A stretch of 64,000 nucleotides of DNA from an uncultured Desulfatitalea sp. Its GTDB lineage: Bacteria; Desulfobacterota; Desulfobacteria; Desulfobacterales; Desulfosarcinaceae. Positions 9,901 to 18,404 of this stretch are shown in pieces. Within the stretch, counting starts at the first letter, position 1. Each line of letters begins with the position of its first letter. The notes under the pieces are model-generated. The model made no database searches and was not told the origin of the DNA. It saw only the letters and a program-made list of their open reading frames with translations. The translations under genes and the position numbers were made by a program. The stretch is from positions 186,001 through 250,000 of the forward strand of contig CALMNL010000003.1 in assembly GCA_937868765.1 (NCBI GenBank), in the 5' to 3' direction.

Positions 9901-10490
9901 ACATGTTGCGCTGGCAGGATTTGAGCAGCGCCGATTTTTCCAGGGAGATCTGGTCGCAGATCGAGGCGCAGTATGCCGGTATCATAGAAGCACTGAAGAA
10001 ATATGCGGATGCCTGCTCGTACATCGAGAACCGCGAGGCCCTCTTCAATACCACGCGGGCCCAGCGGCGGCGGCTGCACAGCCTGATTTCCAAAGCCTTC
10101 AAGGCGGTGCCGCAGTTTGCGGTCGAGCTCGGCCTTGATCCGGCGAGTGATTTCGAAGTCTACCAACTGCACCGCGCCATGCGGGTGCGGCCCGACGGAC
10201 GTCACGTGCCCCAGGTGATCGTAGGCCTTACCCAGGCGCGTGTGATCCCCGCGGATAAGGCCGCAGGCGTGCCGGCCTATACGTTCCGCGGCGGCGTGAC
10301 GCTCGTCGTGGATCTTTCGATCCCCGCCGTGAAGTACAGAATATACAAGCACCTTCTAAGCGAGAGCCGGCAAGAACGTACGGCGGCCTTTATCCGTGCG
10401 GCCGTCGCGGACCCGTTGCGCGCCCTTTTCCTCGCTCCCGACCGGGATGAGCCGTTTGCCGTGCTGCATGCGGTTTCTGATACGCAATGA
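6918..10490 (+). CDS. Two-protease protein: subtilisin (S8) domain plus thermolysin-like HExxH domain
   Basis: 1190-residue protein with two complete protease signatures. Residues ~155-420 form a subtilisin-like domain: Asp165 in AHLDTGYY, His212 in NSGHGTGT, Ser385 in GEGTSAATPQ. Residues ~735-800 contain HETTH (755-759) followed by LHEAFAD with Glu782, the spacing and sequence of a thermolysin-type (M4-like gluzincin) zinc site. No signal peptide or membrane helix is evident, so it may act in the cytoplasm or be exported by another route. The start at 6918 is supported by AAAGGAGG seven bases upstream; an upstream in-frame ATG at 6876 lies inside the palindromic repeat and has no ribosome site. 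The C-terminal ~350 residues are unassigned. Confidence 0.85.
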   Translation: MENRQKVSMEANRLLVKMRPSNALRAAASRVNLRPLHEAPAAPGLALEAEPQWFIADLPDPAASPWDLAHARVAAQLGVAETDLLFAEPDLVHTVIYQDTNEPEIVEGFAAGSDCEAIRQDGTHGKPVGPAGVFAWHLGDDFTQLDAARKAVAFSEPRTRIAHLDTGYYRAHVTTPVRVLHHLERSFVEADKERNSAEDPDRNLLLFDNSGHGTGTLGILAGNGAPAYGNIPIGGAPDAAVLPLRVADSVILLRTSAFAQALRYAMANLCDVVTMSMGGLPSQAWAEAVNAAYEAGVCICTAAGNHVGPLPPRVLVYPARYRRVIAVCGVMANGKPYADLKGATLEGSYGPQAAMKAALATYTPNIPWPRFLCPEEIRLNGEGTSAATPQVAAAAALWFERYKEELPRDYRRVEAVRYALFSTAKLKSAANAEFFGNGVLQARAALDVRPVLGLSKSEPADNSWAFLRVITGLGIDAPSPREQMLNLEIAQRWLVNDRLQAIVSDPEAAPPLTGDALRQFMEALIEDEGASRALRQHAASRYPVATGRAAPRGELSKSILPEVLPACESQPSLGDPPYRRVRVYAVDPSFSTRLDTVDSNEVTLKVRWENLAPGPVGEYLAVEDVDAAGKRYAPVDLDLPHLLARDGWAPSEGNPQFHQQMTYAVAMKTIAHFEQALGRPVLWRPRPDPRKPYDDSHFIQRLAVRPHALQQANAFYSPKEVALLFGYFEASADQPGDHMPGSRVYSCLSHDIVAHETTHAILDGMQRRFNEPTNPDVLALHEAFADIVALMQHFSIPEVLEREIARTRGNIEAESILGSLAVQFGHATGSRGALRDAIGRFENGVWKRIPPDPAALQQLVVPHARGAVLVAAVFDAFIAIYNRRIADLLRIYTGGTGVLPSGAIHPDLVRRLADEAATSAGHVLAMCIRAIDYLPPVDVTFFEYLRALVTADFDLVSNDRYNYRVAFVEAFRRRGIYPINLGRPTADTLRSLSPDMLRWQDLSSADFSREIWSQIEAQYAGIIEALKKYADACSYIENREALFNTTRAQRRRLHSLISKAFKAVPQFAVELGLDPASDFEVYQLHRAMRVRPDGRHVPQVIVGLTQARVIPADKAAGVPAYTFRGGVTLVVDLSIPAVKYRIYKHLLSESRQERTAAFIRAAVADPLRALFLAPDRDEPFAVLHAVSDTQ

Positions 10491-10491
10491 T

Positions 10492-11262
10492 CTACCGATC
10501 CATATCGAGCAGTCCCCGCAAGGCGTCGGGCAACCCGGCGGATTGAAATGTGGTGCTTTCCGCTTCGCCGGGAAGACGGATGGCAAGGCTGTGGGCATGC
10601 AGGGCCAGCCGATGGAAGGCGTGGTGCCGGCGCAGAAAGTTCAGCGAAGCGGGCGAGCCATAGCGGCGGTCGCCTGCAACGGGATGGCCGGCCAGTTTGG
10701 CGTGCCTTCGGATCTGGTGCATGCGGCCGGTGAGGGGCTCGCACTCGATCAGGGAATAGTGCGGGGTATGTCTCAGGACCCGGCAGCGTGTGGCGCAGGG
10801 CATCCGTTTGCCTTTGCCGATGGGATCCTTTCGTCCAGCGGCCGCTTCGGTCAGCGGCCAGCGCCATTCTATCCACTCCTGGCCTGGAGACGGCACCTCG
10901 AGACGGCCATGGACCACTGCCAGGTAGCGTTTGCCGACGGATTTTTCGGCGAATTGAGCGCCGAAATGCGCGAGCATTCCAGCATCTGCGGCCAACAGCA
11001 CGAGACCGCTGGTGTCCCGGTCGATGCGATGAACCGCATGAAGCACGGTCAAGTCGCGGCCCATGGCCGGCAAATGCCCCGCCCGTATCGCCGCCAGGAG
11101 CGCTGAGCGCAAGTCGCTGCCCGGGTGATTGTGAATGCTCATGCCGCTGGGTTTGTCGACCACCAGCCATCGGGAATCGCAAGCGATGACGGTGATGCGG
11201 GCCTCGCCGGCGACAATGGCGTTTTCCGGACTGGTCGGAAATGGCAATGCGCTACCTTTCAT
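10492..11262 (-). CDS. RluA-family RNA pseudouridine synthase
   Basis: RluA-type pseudouridine synthase; isomerises uridine in structured RNA (rRNA or tRNA target unknown). The catalytic motif HRIDRDTSGLVLLA carries the essential Asp, and the later GRMHQIRRHAKLAGHPVAGD is the conserved RNA-binding/active-site segment. No S4 domain is visible. The frame is open upstream to 11505, but the extension (many Cys/Arg, no similarity noted) is not family-like, so I place the start at ATG 11262, giving 256 residues; the ribosome site is weak and this start is uncertain. It converges on the two-protease gene with one base between the stops. Confidence 0.85.
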   Translation of the reverse strand: MKGSALPFPTSPENAIVAGEARITVIACDSRWLVVDKPSGMSIHNHPGSDLRSALLAAIRAGHLPAMGRDLTVLHAVHRIDRDTSGLVLLAADAGMLAHFGAQFAEKSVGKRYLAVVHGRLEVPSPGQEWIEWRWPLTEAAAGRKDPIGKGKRMPCATRCRVLRHTPHYSLIECEPLTGRMHQIRRHAKLAGHPVAGDRRYGSPASLNFLRRHHAFHRLALHAHSLAIRLPGEAESTTFQSAGLPDALRGLLDMDR

Positions 11263-11549
11263 CAGGCAAGTGGGGCGCTGCTCCGGCAGCCTTTCAGGGG
11301 CCGCCCATGCAGGGCTGCGGGCACATGCGGTGAGCTCGATTTTGTAAAAAAGGTGGACGACATGGTTTTTGGCTGTATGTTGGTAGAGGTGCAGCCGGCC
11401 GTTGCCGAAGAGCCGCCCGCAAGATCTCTTCCCATAAAATGGCACGAGAAGGCAAATTTTTTCGTTCTTGCATGGGGCTCTTTCGTTACGGCGGGGTATG
11501 GCCAAGGCGGTCGCCGCATCGAAAACAACTCCCTTTAAAGGAGGTAGAC

Positions 11550-14500
11550 ATGCTTCACCGAGAGCCCCGGACCGCTCCCGAATATATCTATCCCGTGGAT
11601 GAGTGGCGTATCATCGAAAAACGATTTGCACCGCGCTACCTGGAACAGAGCGAAACCATCTTCACGCTGGCCAACGGATACATGGGCATCCGCGGGGTCT
11701 TCGAGGAGGGACGCCCGGCCTTCCAGAACGGGACCTTCATCAACGGTTTCCACGAGACCACGCCCATCGTATACGCTGAAACGGCCTATGGATTCGCGGA
11801 AACCGCCCAGACGATGCTCAACGTGGCCGATGCAAAACTGCTGCGCCTGTTCGTGGACGATGAACCTTTCATCGCCGAGCATGCCAACATCGTACGCTTC
11901 CACCGCGTTCTGGACATGCGCCAGGGATGGCTGGAGAGAACCGTATTGTGGGATACGCCGTCGGGAAAGCGGGTCGAGATCCGCTCCACCCGCCTGGTCT
12001 CTTTCGCCCATCGGCACCTGGCGGCAGTGGATTATGAAGTGGTTGTCCACAACGCCAAGGCCCCGGTGGTCCTGATTTCGGAGATGGCCTTGCCTGCCGA
12101 TGAACTGGGCAACGAAGCCGAGCGTTCGGGCACCCAGGAGCCGGATCACGCCAAGATAGACCCCAGGCGTTCGAGGAACTTCAATCACCGGGTGCTGCTT
12201 GCAGAGTCGCAGCGGTGCGACGCGCAACGGATCATTCTCGGTCACCGCACCCGTCGCAGCGGTATGACCATCGCCTGTGGCATGGACCACGCCGTGCGCA
12301 CGGAGCTGACATATGCCAGCGAATCCCATTGCACAGAGGATCGGGCCGGTATCGTATACACCTTTACCGCAAACCCGGGGCAAAGCTTCCACATCACCAA
12401 GTATATCAGTTATCACACCTCCCATACGGCACCGGTTTCCGAACTGGTGGACCGGACCGTGCGCACGCTGGTGCGCGCCTGCGCGGATGGCTGGCGCAAT
12501 TTGTGCGATTCCCAGCGGCGCCATGTGGAAGATTTCTGGCGCCGCAGCGACGTCAAGATCACCGGCGACCAGCGCGTGCAGCAATCATTGCGCTGGAACC
12601 TGTTCCAGCTCTTGCAGGCCTCGGCCCGTGTGGAGGGCGCCGGCATCGGCGCACGGGGGCTGACCGGCCAGACCTACGAGGGGCACTACTTCTGGGATAC
12701 AGAGACCTACGTGCTGCCGTTTCTGATCTACACGGCCCCGCGCATTGCCGGCAATCTGCTGCGCTTCCGCCACAGCATGCTGCCGGCCGCGCGCCGTCGC
12801 GCGAAACAGGTGGGCGAGAAAGGGGCGCTCTTCCCCTGGCGCACCATCAACGGGGAAGAGGCCTCGGCCTACTACGCCGCGGGCACGGCCCAGTATCATA
12901 TCAATGCCGATATCGCCCACGCCATTCGCAAATACGTCGAGATCAGCGGCGACGCGGATTTCCTCGCCCGTCATGGGGCAGAAATCCTGGTGGAGACAGC
13001 GCGTCTCTGGCTGAGTCTGGGGTTTTACTCCGAGCGCAAGAACGGAAAATTCTGCATCAACGGGGTGACCGGGCCGGATGAATACAACGCGGTGGTCGAC
13101 AACAACCTCTTTACCAACTGCATGGCCCGGGAGAATTTGCGCTATGCCGCCGACGTGATGACGAACTTTCAATCGCAGGCGCCGGAGCGCTATGCGCTCA
13201 TCGTCGACCGGACCGGGTTCCGGCCCGAGGAGGCCGATGCGTGGCGCCAGGCGGCCGAGGCCATGTACATGCCGTACGACGAAACCCTGGGGATCCATCT
13301 GCAGGACGACAATTTCCTGGATAAGCAGCGCTGGGACCTTGAAAACGAGCCATCCGAGAACTTTCCGCTGCTGCTGCATTACCACCCGTTGGTGATCTAT
13401 CGGCACCAGGTGATCAAACAGACGGATGTGGTGCTGGCGCTATTCCTGCTCGGCCATTGCTTCACTGCCGAAGAGAAGCGTCGAGACTTCGATTACTACG
13501 ACCCGCTCACCACCGGCGACTCCTCCCTTTCGGTGTGCATTCAGAGCATCGTGGCCGCCGAGAATGGCTACGGCGAGCAAGCCTTCAAGTACTTCCGATA
13601 CGCCGTGCTCATGGATCTGGCCGACATCGGCGGAAATGTGCGCGACGGTGTGCATGTGGCCTCCATCGGCGGCACCTGGATGGCCCTAACATACGGATTG
13701 GCCGGCATGCGCGACCATGGCGGCATGTTGTCGTTCGATCCGCGTCTGCCCCTGCAGTGGCAGGGGGTGAGCTTTCCGCTCACGGTTCGTGGCCGCGAGC
13801 TCGAGGTAGAGATTACACGCGAACAGGTCACCTACCGCCTGCGACAGGGCGACGACCTGACCATCCGGCATCAGGGCCAGGAGATCCGCCTGCGATCGGG
13901 CGAGCCTGTCACGCGAGCGGTGCGCCGGCCGGAAGAACGGCCAGAGGCGACGCTGGGCGCGCTGATCCCCCGCGAGCGTTTCGATGCTGTGCTCTTCGAC
14001 ATGGACGGCGTGCTCACGGCCACGGCAGAGGTGCATGCCAAAGCCTGGAAGCTGATGTTCGATGCCTATCTCAAGCAGCGGGCCGAACGGCTGGGGGAAT
14101 CGTTCCGGCCCTTCGAGATCGGCACCGATTACCTGCTGCTGGTCGACGGCAAGCCGCGCGAAAACGGAACACGGGATTTTCTGGCATCGAGGGGCATTCA
14201 ACTGCCCAACGGCTCGCCGGAAGACACACCGGGCATGGAAACCATCCATGGCCTGGGCAACCGCAAGAACGAACTGGTGCAGGAAGTGATCCGCAGCCAG
14301 GGCGTCCATGCTTTTCCCGGCTCGGTGCGCGTGCTCGAGCTGCTGCGCCGCAACGGCATCCGCACGGCGGTGGTCACCTCCAGCACCAATGCCACCCTGA
14401 CGCTCGAGGCGGCCGGCATCGACCATTTGCTGGATGCCCAGGTGGATGGCAAGGTGGCCGCCGAGCTTCAGCTGGCCGGCAAACCGGAACCTGACACCTT

Positions 14501-14705
14501 TCTCGAAGCGGCCCGCCGGGTGGGCGCCGACCCGGCCCGCGCCGTGGTGGTGGAAGACGCCCTGGTGGGTGTTCAGGCCGGCAAACGCGGCGGCTTCGGC
14601 CTGGTTTTAGGGGTGGCCCGCAGTGTCAGTCCCGGCGAAATGCAGCGCCATGGCGCCGATGTGGTCGTCACCGATCTGGGAGAAATAGTGCCGCCCGAGG
14701 AGTAA
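11550..14705 (+). CDS. GH65 disaccharide phosphorylase fused to beta-phosphoglucomutase (HAD)
   Basis: 1051-residue fusion. Residues ~1-780 are a glycoside hydrolase family 65 phosphorylase (maltose, trehalose or kojibiose phosphorylase group) with the general-acid Glu in GVTGPDEYN (~residue 508) and the family segment GHYFWDTETY. Residues ~808-1051 are a HAD hydrolase-fold beta-phosphoglucomutase, with the nucleophile motif FDMDGVL, VVTSSTNA and VVEDALVGVQAG. Inverting GH65 phosphorylases release beta-glucose 1-phosphate, which the second domain would convert to glucose 6-phosphate, so the fusion couples two steps. The substrate cannot be named from sequence by eye. The start ATG 11550 follows AAAGGAGGTAGAC. 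Confidence 0.92.
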   Translation: MLHREPRTAPEYIYPVDEWRIIEKRFAPRYLEQSETIFTLANGYMGIRGVFEEGRPAFQNGTFINGFHETTPIVYAETAYGFAETAQTMLNVADAKLLRLFVDDEPFIAEHANIVRFHRVLDMRQGWLERTVLWDTPSGKRVEIRSTRLVSFAHRHLAAVDYEVVVHNAKAPVVLISEMALPADELGNEAERSGTQEPDHAKIDPRRSRNFNHRVLLAESQRCDAQRIILGHRTRRSGMTIACGMDHAVRTELTYASESHCTEDRAGIVYTFTANPGQSFHITKYISYHTSHTAPVSELVDRTVRTLVRACADGWRNLCDSQRRHVEDFWRRSDVKITGDQRVQQSLRWNLFQLLQASARVEGAGIGARGLTGQTYEGHYFWDTETYVLPFLIYTAPRIAGNLLRFRHSMLPAARRRAKQVGEKGALFPWRTINGEEASAYYAAGTAQYHINADIAHAIRKYVEISGDADFLARHGAEILVETARLWLSLGFYSERKNGKFCINGVTGPDEYNAVVDNNLFTNCMARENLRYAADVMTNFQSQAPERYALIVDRTGFRPEEADAWRQAAEAMYMPYDETLGIHLQDDNFLDKQRWDLENEPSENFPLLLHYHPLVIYRHQVIKQTDVVLALFLLGHCFTAEEKRRDFDYYDPLTTGDSSLSVCIQSIVAAENGYGEQAFKYFRYAVLMDLADIGGNVRDGVHVASIGGTWMALTYGLAGMRDHGGMLSFDPRLPLQWQGVSFPLTVRGRELEVEITREQVTYRLRQGDDLTIRHQGQEIRLRSGEPVTRAVRRPEERPEATLGALIPRERFDAVLFDMDGVLTATAEVHAKAWKLMFDAYLKQRAERLGESFRPFEIGTDYLLLVDGKPRENGTRDFLASRGIQLPNGSPEDTPGMETIHGLGNRKNELVQEVIRSQGVHAFPGSVRVLELLRRNGIRTAVVTSSTNATLTLEAAGIDHLLDAQVDGKVAAELQLAGKPEPDTFLEAARRVGADPARAVVVEDALVGVQAGKRGGFGLVLGVARSVSPGEMQRHGADVVVTDLGEIVPPEE

Positions 14706-14802
14706 GTCGGGCAATAACTGCCGCTGCCGGCAACCGCCATTCACAGTAGCTATGGGCGTAAGGATTTCACGGCAAAATAGATTCGAGAGAGGTTCAGCCA
14801 CC

Positions 14803-15270
14803 ATGACGCCAGCCATCAATGCCGCCCGCAAAGCCAAAATCGAGCACCAGGTGCATGAATACGCCCATGATCCGGCCAGTGACGCCTATGGCTTGGAAGC
14901 GGTGGAGAAACTGGGGGTGCCGGCGGAGCGGGTTTTCAAAACCCTGATCGTAAGCCTCGATAACCGGGAGCTGGCGGTGGGCGTGGTGCCTGTCTCCTGC
15001 ATGTTGAGCATGAAGCGTATGGCCAAGGCCGCCGGCGCCAAGAAGGCGGCCATGGCCGACCCTTCGGATGTGGAGCGGGTGACTGGATATGTGCTGGGCG
15101 GCGTCAGCCCCCTGGGACAGAAAAAGCGCCTCAGAACCATCATCGATATCTCCGCCGAAGCCTTTCCGACGATCTATGTCAGTGCGGGCCGCCGCGGCCT
15201 GCAGATCGAATTGAACCCTCGGGATCTGCAAAAGATAACGGGCGGAACCATTTTCGAAATCAGTCAATAG
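14803..15270 (+). CDS. YbaK/EbsC-type aminoacyl-tRNA deacylase
   Basis: 155-residue YbaK-family protein, probably a Cys-tRNA(Pro) deacylase that hydrolyses mischarged tRNA in trans. The conserved FKTLIVS near residue 46, the lysine-rich segment AKAAGAKKAAMADP and GYVLGGVSPLGQKK (~105-118) are typical of the YbaK subgroup. The start at ATG 14803 is preceded by GAGAGAGG; an in-frame upstream extension exists but lacks family similarity. Length matches the family. It stands alone and converges with the CapK-like gene. Confidence 0.9.
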   Translation: MTPAINAARKAKIEHQVHEYAHDPASDAYGLEAVEKLGVPAERVFKTLIVSLDNRELAVGVVPVSCMLSMKRMAKAAGAKKAAMADPSDVERVTGYVLGGVSPLGQKKRLRTIIDISAEAFPTIYVSAGRRGLQIELNPRDLQKITGGTIFEISQ

Positions 15271-15283
15271 CCATCGATCGGAA

Positions 15284-16699
15284 TCAAAAACCTCGCCCCG
15301 CCGGTCTTTTTACCCTGGATTGCACAAGTTTCACTTTGCCCATGGTATGGGGGCCCCGCTCCATATTCTTGACGAATTGAATGTGCATGCCTGGGCAGTG
15401 GACATCAAGGGATTTGAGGCTTTTCGTCAGATTCGCTCTGATTTCCGCGGCTACGCAATCGCCGCTGTCTTCTTTCCGCAGAACCACGCTGATGACCAAC
15501 CCTTCTTTTTCATGCACGACACGGTATTCCCTGATCTGCTGGATGACCCCCAGGGCGGTCGCGAAATGGATGGGGTGCACCGGTGTGTCTCTTCCCCGGG
15601 CGTCCGGGAGATAGATGATGTCGTCATTGCGGCCGTCCACCCTGGCGATCAGCCTGAAGGGACGCCCACAGGGGCAAAGTTCTTTGGACACCGTAACCAT
15701 ATCGGAAACCTCGTAGCGGATCAGCGGCTGGCTGTAGTTGAACAGATTGGTGATCAGAAGTTTATAGCCAGGTGTGCCGTCCGGAACAGGTCGATTCTGC
15801 TCGTCGACCACCTCCATGATGGTCAGGTCCTCGGCGATATGGATGCCATGATGAAAGGGGCAGTCCATGTTAAAGGCGCCGCCTTCGGTCGTGCCGTACA
15901 AATCGAACGGGGTGATGCCCCAGGCGGCTTGAACATTCGAGACCATCTCCGTCGTATGGGTCTCTCCGCCGATGCCGATCATTCTTGGTTGGATGTTCAG
16001 GCGGCCTTCCAGCTGTTCAATGGCCAGCAGTGCGATAATCGATGGGTAGGCGGACAATACTTCAGGCTGGAAGGCGTTCAAGGCCTTGACGTGGGAGTCG
16101 ATGCTGGCGGTCGCGCTCAGCCGTTGTGAGTGCACTTGGAAAAACTGCCCACTGACCTTCATGCGGTAGGAGGCATGCACCGGGTTATCTGCAAAGATCG
16201 TGCTCTCTTTCAACCGATGGGGAAAGCGTGGAAGTATATGGGTGCTCAGACCGCAGCGCATATAACCTGCCAGGATGATGCGCCACGCCTGCCTGCTGAA
16301 GACGAATACGCCTTTGAGGCCCGAACTGCCGCTGGTGGTCAGGACGCGATATCGGCCCAGGTAATAGGCATCGTCGGTGAGCTGGCGAATATGGGCCTGA
16401 AGCTTCGCCAGCTTTAAGCGTGGGTCCGTCACCAGGCGGTCGAAATGGTCCATCATGATGGCTTTGTCGATGATCGGCAGGTCGTTGAGAACCGTCGCCC
16501 GGTCGATTCGGATGTGCTTGTAGAATTCTTTATAAAAGGGCGAGGCGCGCGCTGCATGGGCGAGCAGGGAATAAAGCCGTTGGTGCTGGTAATCCTCCAG
16601 TTTTTTCCGAGTCCATCGCTCGTGCCGCATAAGCCCGATCAGCACCTTCGCGGCGCCTATTACATCGTGGGTTCTTTTGAAGTGATAAGAGATGTTCAT
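15284..16699 (-). CDS. PaaK/CapK-like AMP-forming adenylating enzyme
   Basis: 471-residue member of the phenylacetate-CoA ligase / CapK family of ANL adenylating enzymes. The nucleotide loop TTSGSSGLKG (~residue 110-125), the DLYGTTEGG motif and YEVSDM are visible. It should activate a carboxylic acid as an acyl-adenylate, but the substrate is unknown. The start ATG 16699 is chosen for the upstream AAAGGGGG and because it follows the upstream methyltransferase stop by one base; the open frame reaches further upstream inside that gene. It is the last gene of a small operon with two methyltransferases behind a MarR-type regulator. Confidence 0.85.
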   Translation of the reverse strand: MNISYHFKRTHDVIGAAKVLIGLMRHERWTRKKLEDYQHQRLYSLLAHAARASPFYKEFYKHIRIDRATVLNDLPIIDKAIMMDHFDRLVTDPRLKLAKLQAHIRQLTDDAYYLGRYRVLTTSGSSGLKGVFVFSRQAWRIILAGYMRCGLSTHILPRFPHRLKESTIFADNPVHASYRMKVSGQFFQVHSQRLSATASIDSHVKALNAFQPEVLSAYPSIIALLAIEQLEGRLNIQPRMIGIGGETHTTEMVSNVQAAWGITPFDLYGTTEGGAFNMDCPFHHGIHIAEDLTIMEVVDEQNRPVPDGTPGYKLLITNLFNYSQPLIRYEVSDMVTVSKELCPCGRPFRLIARVDGRNDDIIYLPDARGRDTPVHPIHFATALGVIQQIREYRVVHEKEGLVISVVLRKEDSGDCVAAEIRANLTKSLKSLDVHCPGMHIQFVKNMERGPHTMGKVKLVQSRVKRPAGRGF

Positions 16700-16700
16700 T

Positions 16701-17282
16701 TCATGGCCCCCTTTGCAATGAATATACACCAAACCCCGCAATCTTCTTTTTTTGTTTGATGCGCAGGCCGACGCGTTCGACTTCGCCCTCCAACTCGGGA
16801 AGAATGAACCCCTTGACCGGATGCCCCCATTTGAAGATTTTGTCCCAGGCGGATATGACCCGACCATCGGGTTCTTCGAGAAACATGCGGCCGCCGGGGA
16901 CCAGGAGACGCCGAGCCTCCGCCAGCACCCGGCGCCACGTGGGGATGTGGTGCAGAATTCCGAAGATCACAATGACATCGAAACTGCCATCTTCGAAGCA
17001 GCAAAGGTCGGTGGCATCCAGGACCCTGAAATCGCAGTTCGGAAGCCCGCGGCGCTTTGCCAGCGCTATCTGCTCCGGCATGATATCCACGCCCACATAC
17101 CTGGTGGGTTTGAGATCGCGCATGAGACCGGCACCATAGCCGGACCCGCAGCCGATCTCCAGAATACGCATGCAGGAGCCTGCAAGCCCCATGCGTTTGA
17201 ACAGGGGGTATTCGATCCGTCGCTGGGAAAACCTGCGCAACGGATGGTTCATCGCCTTGAATTCGTTTTGGCACAGTTTCAT
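16701..17282 (-). CDS. Class I SAM-dependent methyltransferase
   Basis: 193-residue Rossmann-fold methyltransferase. Motif I ILEIGCGSGYG lies at ~40-50, the acidic residue ending strand 2 is in YVGVDIMPEQ, and the post-I/IV region is FDVIVIFGILHHIP, as in small-molecule (methyltransferase-11 type) enzymes. The substrate is unknown. The start ATG 17282 follows a GAAAGGAGG ribosome site. It lies 12 bp downstream of the membrane methyltransferase gene and 1 bp upstream of the adenylating enzyme, so the three are very probably cotranscribed. Confidence 0.88.
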   Translation of the reverse strand: MKLCQNEFKAMNHPLRRFSQRRIEYPLFKRMGLAGSCMRILEIGCGSGYGAGLMRDLKPTRYVGVDIMPEQIALAKRRGLPNCDFRVLDATDLCCFEDGSFDVIVIFGILHHIPTWRRVLAEARRLLVPGGRMFLEEPDGRVISAWDKIFKWGHPVKGFILPELEGEVERVGLRIKQKKKIAGFGVYSLQRGP

Positions 17283-17294
17283 CGTATCCTCCTT

Positions 17295-17897
17295 TCACAG
17301 GTAACGCCGGACCTGCGCCGCATAGGCGCGGTAATCGGCTCCGTAACGGTTCGACAAAAAACGCTCCTCCTGCAGTATCTGATAATGGATTCCGACGGCC
17401 GTGATCAGCGCGAAGGCCAGGAAAAAGGGATTGGGCCAGATCAGAGCGGTTCCCCAAAAATACAAATCGATGAAGAGGAAGATCGGGTTGCGTGAGAGCG
17501 AGAAGGCGCCGGAGGTCACAAGCGCGCCGGCATTACGGGTATCGATGCCCACACGCCATGACCTGCCGAACGAGCGCAGCGCCCATATGAACAGGAGAAA
17601 GCCGCCGGCAACGGCGGCGACGCCGACCCAGGCCAGCACGGTGCTTTCAAACAGCGGTTCGTAAAGGAGCGCTGGAAAAAGATGCCGATCCAGGTGCAGG
17701 GCTTCTGAGGCCACTTCCCAGCACCAGACGGCAAGCCCGATCAGAAAAAGGAGTTCAAGTACGGCCCCGGGCAGGCGTTTGCCTTTGCCCAGGACGATAA
17801 CCCGCGTTCCCTGCAGGGTCATGGCAAGCGTCCTGCCCCCGAATACCAGGAGAAACAAGGCCAGCACGGCTATTTGAAACAGGTCTGTGTGTCTCAT
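17295..17897 (-). CDS. Membrane methyltransferase of the isoprenylcysteine methyltransferase / PEMT-like family
   Basis: 200-residue protein with about five hydrophobic helices. The C-terminal motif block SFGRSWRVGID, FSLSRNPIFLFIDL and EERFLSNRYGADYRAY is characteristic of the ICMT/PEMT-like membrane methyltransferases, where it forms the SAM and substrate site. Bacterial members methylate diverse hydrophobic substrates, not necessarily isoprenyl-cysteine. It is the first gene of the operon and is preceded by a palindrome (17919-17934) that resembles the one in front of marR. Confidence 0.86.
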   Translation of the reverse strand: MRHTDLFQIAVLALFLLVFGGRTLAMTLQGTRVIVLGKGKRLPGAVLELLFLIGLAVWCWEVASEALHLDRHLFPALLYEPLFESTVLAWVGVAAVAGGFLLFIWALRSFGRSWRVGIDTRNAGALVTSGAFSLSRNPIFLFIDLYFWGTALIWPNPFFLAFALITAVGIHYQILQEERFLSNRYGADYRAYAAQVRRYL

Positions 17898-17918
17898 GTC
17901 TCTTCTCCGCCAAAAAGA

Positions 17919-17934
17919 TAGTTTAAATGAACTA
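17919..17934. promoter_or_regulatory. Predicted MarR-type operator 1
   Basis: TAGTTTAAATGAACTA, a palindrome with five-base arms (TAGTT/AACTA), lies 21 bp upstream of the membrane methyltransferase start. A closely similar 16-mer (13 of 16 bases identical) lies upstream of the marR gene at 18405-18420. Inferred to be the binding site of the adjacent MarR protein. Confidence 0.65.
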
Positions 17935-17953
17935 AATAAAAGGCTAAAAAATT

Positions 17954-18385
17954 TTACGGATTCATCTTACGAATCACGTTGTTGAGGACTTCGACCAACT
18001 GTCTCTCATCCTCCTTACTCAGGTTTTTGGCGATGGTGTCGGCTATTTTGCGGTGCGTCTGGTCATGCATGCGGGTGATTCGTTCACCCTTTTCCGTCAG
18101 ATGGAGATGGAAGGAGCGGCGGTCCTCGTCGGATTGCGTCTTTTTCACGAAACCCAGGGTCGAGAGCTTGTCGATGATCGCCGTGATCGAGGGCTTGCTC
18201 AGTCCCAACGCGGCGGCCAGTTCCACCTGGTTGGGGTTGCCCAGGGCCTTGATCGCTTCCAGATAGTTGGCCTGTTTGGCGGTCAGCCCGACCTTCTTGA
18301 ATTGCGCGAACATCTCCTCCTCGTAATCGCCGATAAGCCTGGTCAGTATTTCAATTATCTCTACCAGCGTATAAGTGCGGCGCAT
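17954..18385 (-). CDS. MarR-family transcriptional regulator
   Basis: 143-residue winged-helix regulator. The helix-turn-helix region is NQVELAAALGLSKPSITAIIDKLSTLGFVKK, shown here in part as LGLSKPSITAIIDKL, followed by the wing with DEDRRSFHLHLTEKG, the standard MarR signature. It is encoded immediately upstream of, and on the same strand as, the three-gene enzyme operon. Matching palindromes in front of its own start and of the operon suggest that it represses both and responds to a small ligand, perhaps the enzymes' substrate. Confidence 0.92.
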   Translation of the reverse strand: MRRTYTLVEIIEILTRLIGDYEEEMFAQFKKVGLTAKQANYLEAIKALGNPNQVELAAALGLSKPSITAIIDKLSTLGFVKKTQSDEDRRSFHLHLTEKGERITRMHDQTHRKIADTIAKNLSKEDERQLVEVLNNVIRKMNP

Positions 18386-18404
18386 GCATGACCCTCTAAA
18401 AAGT

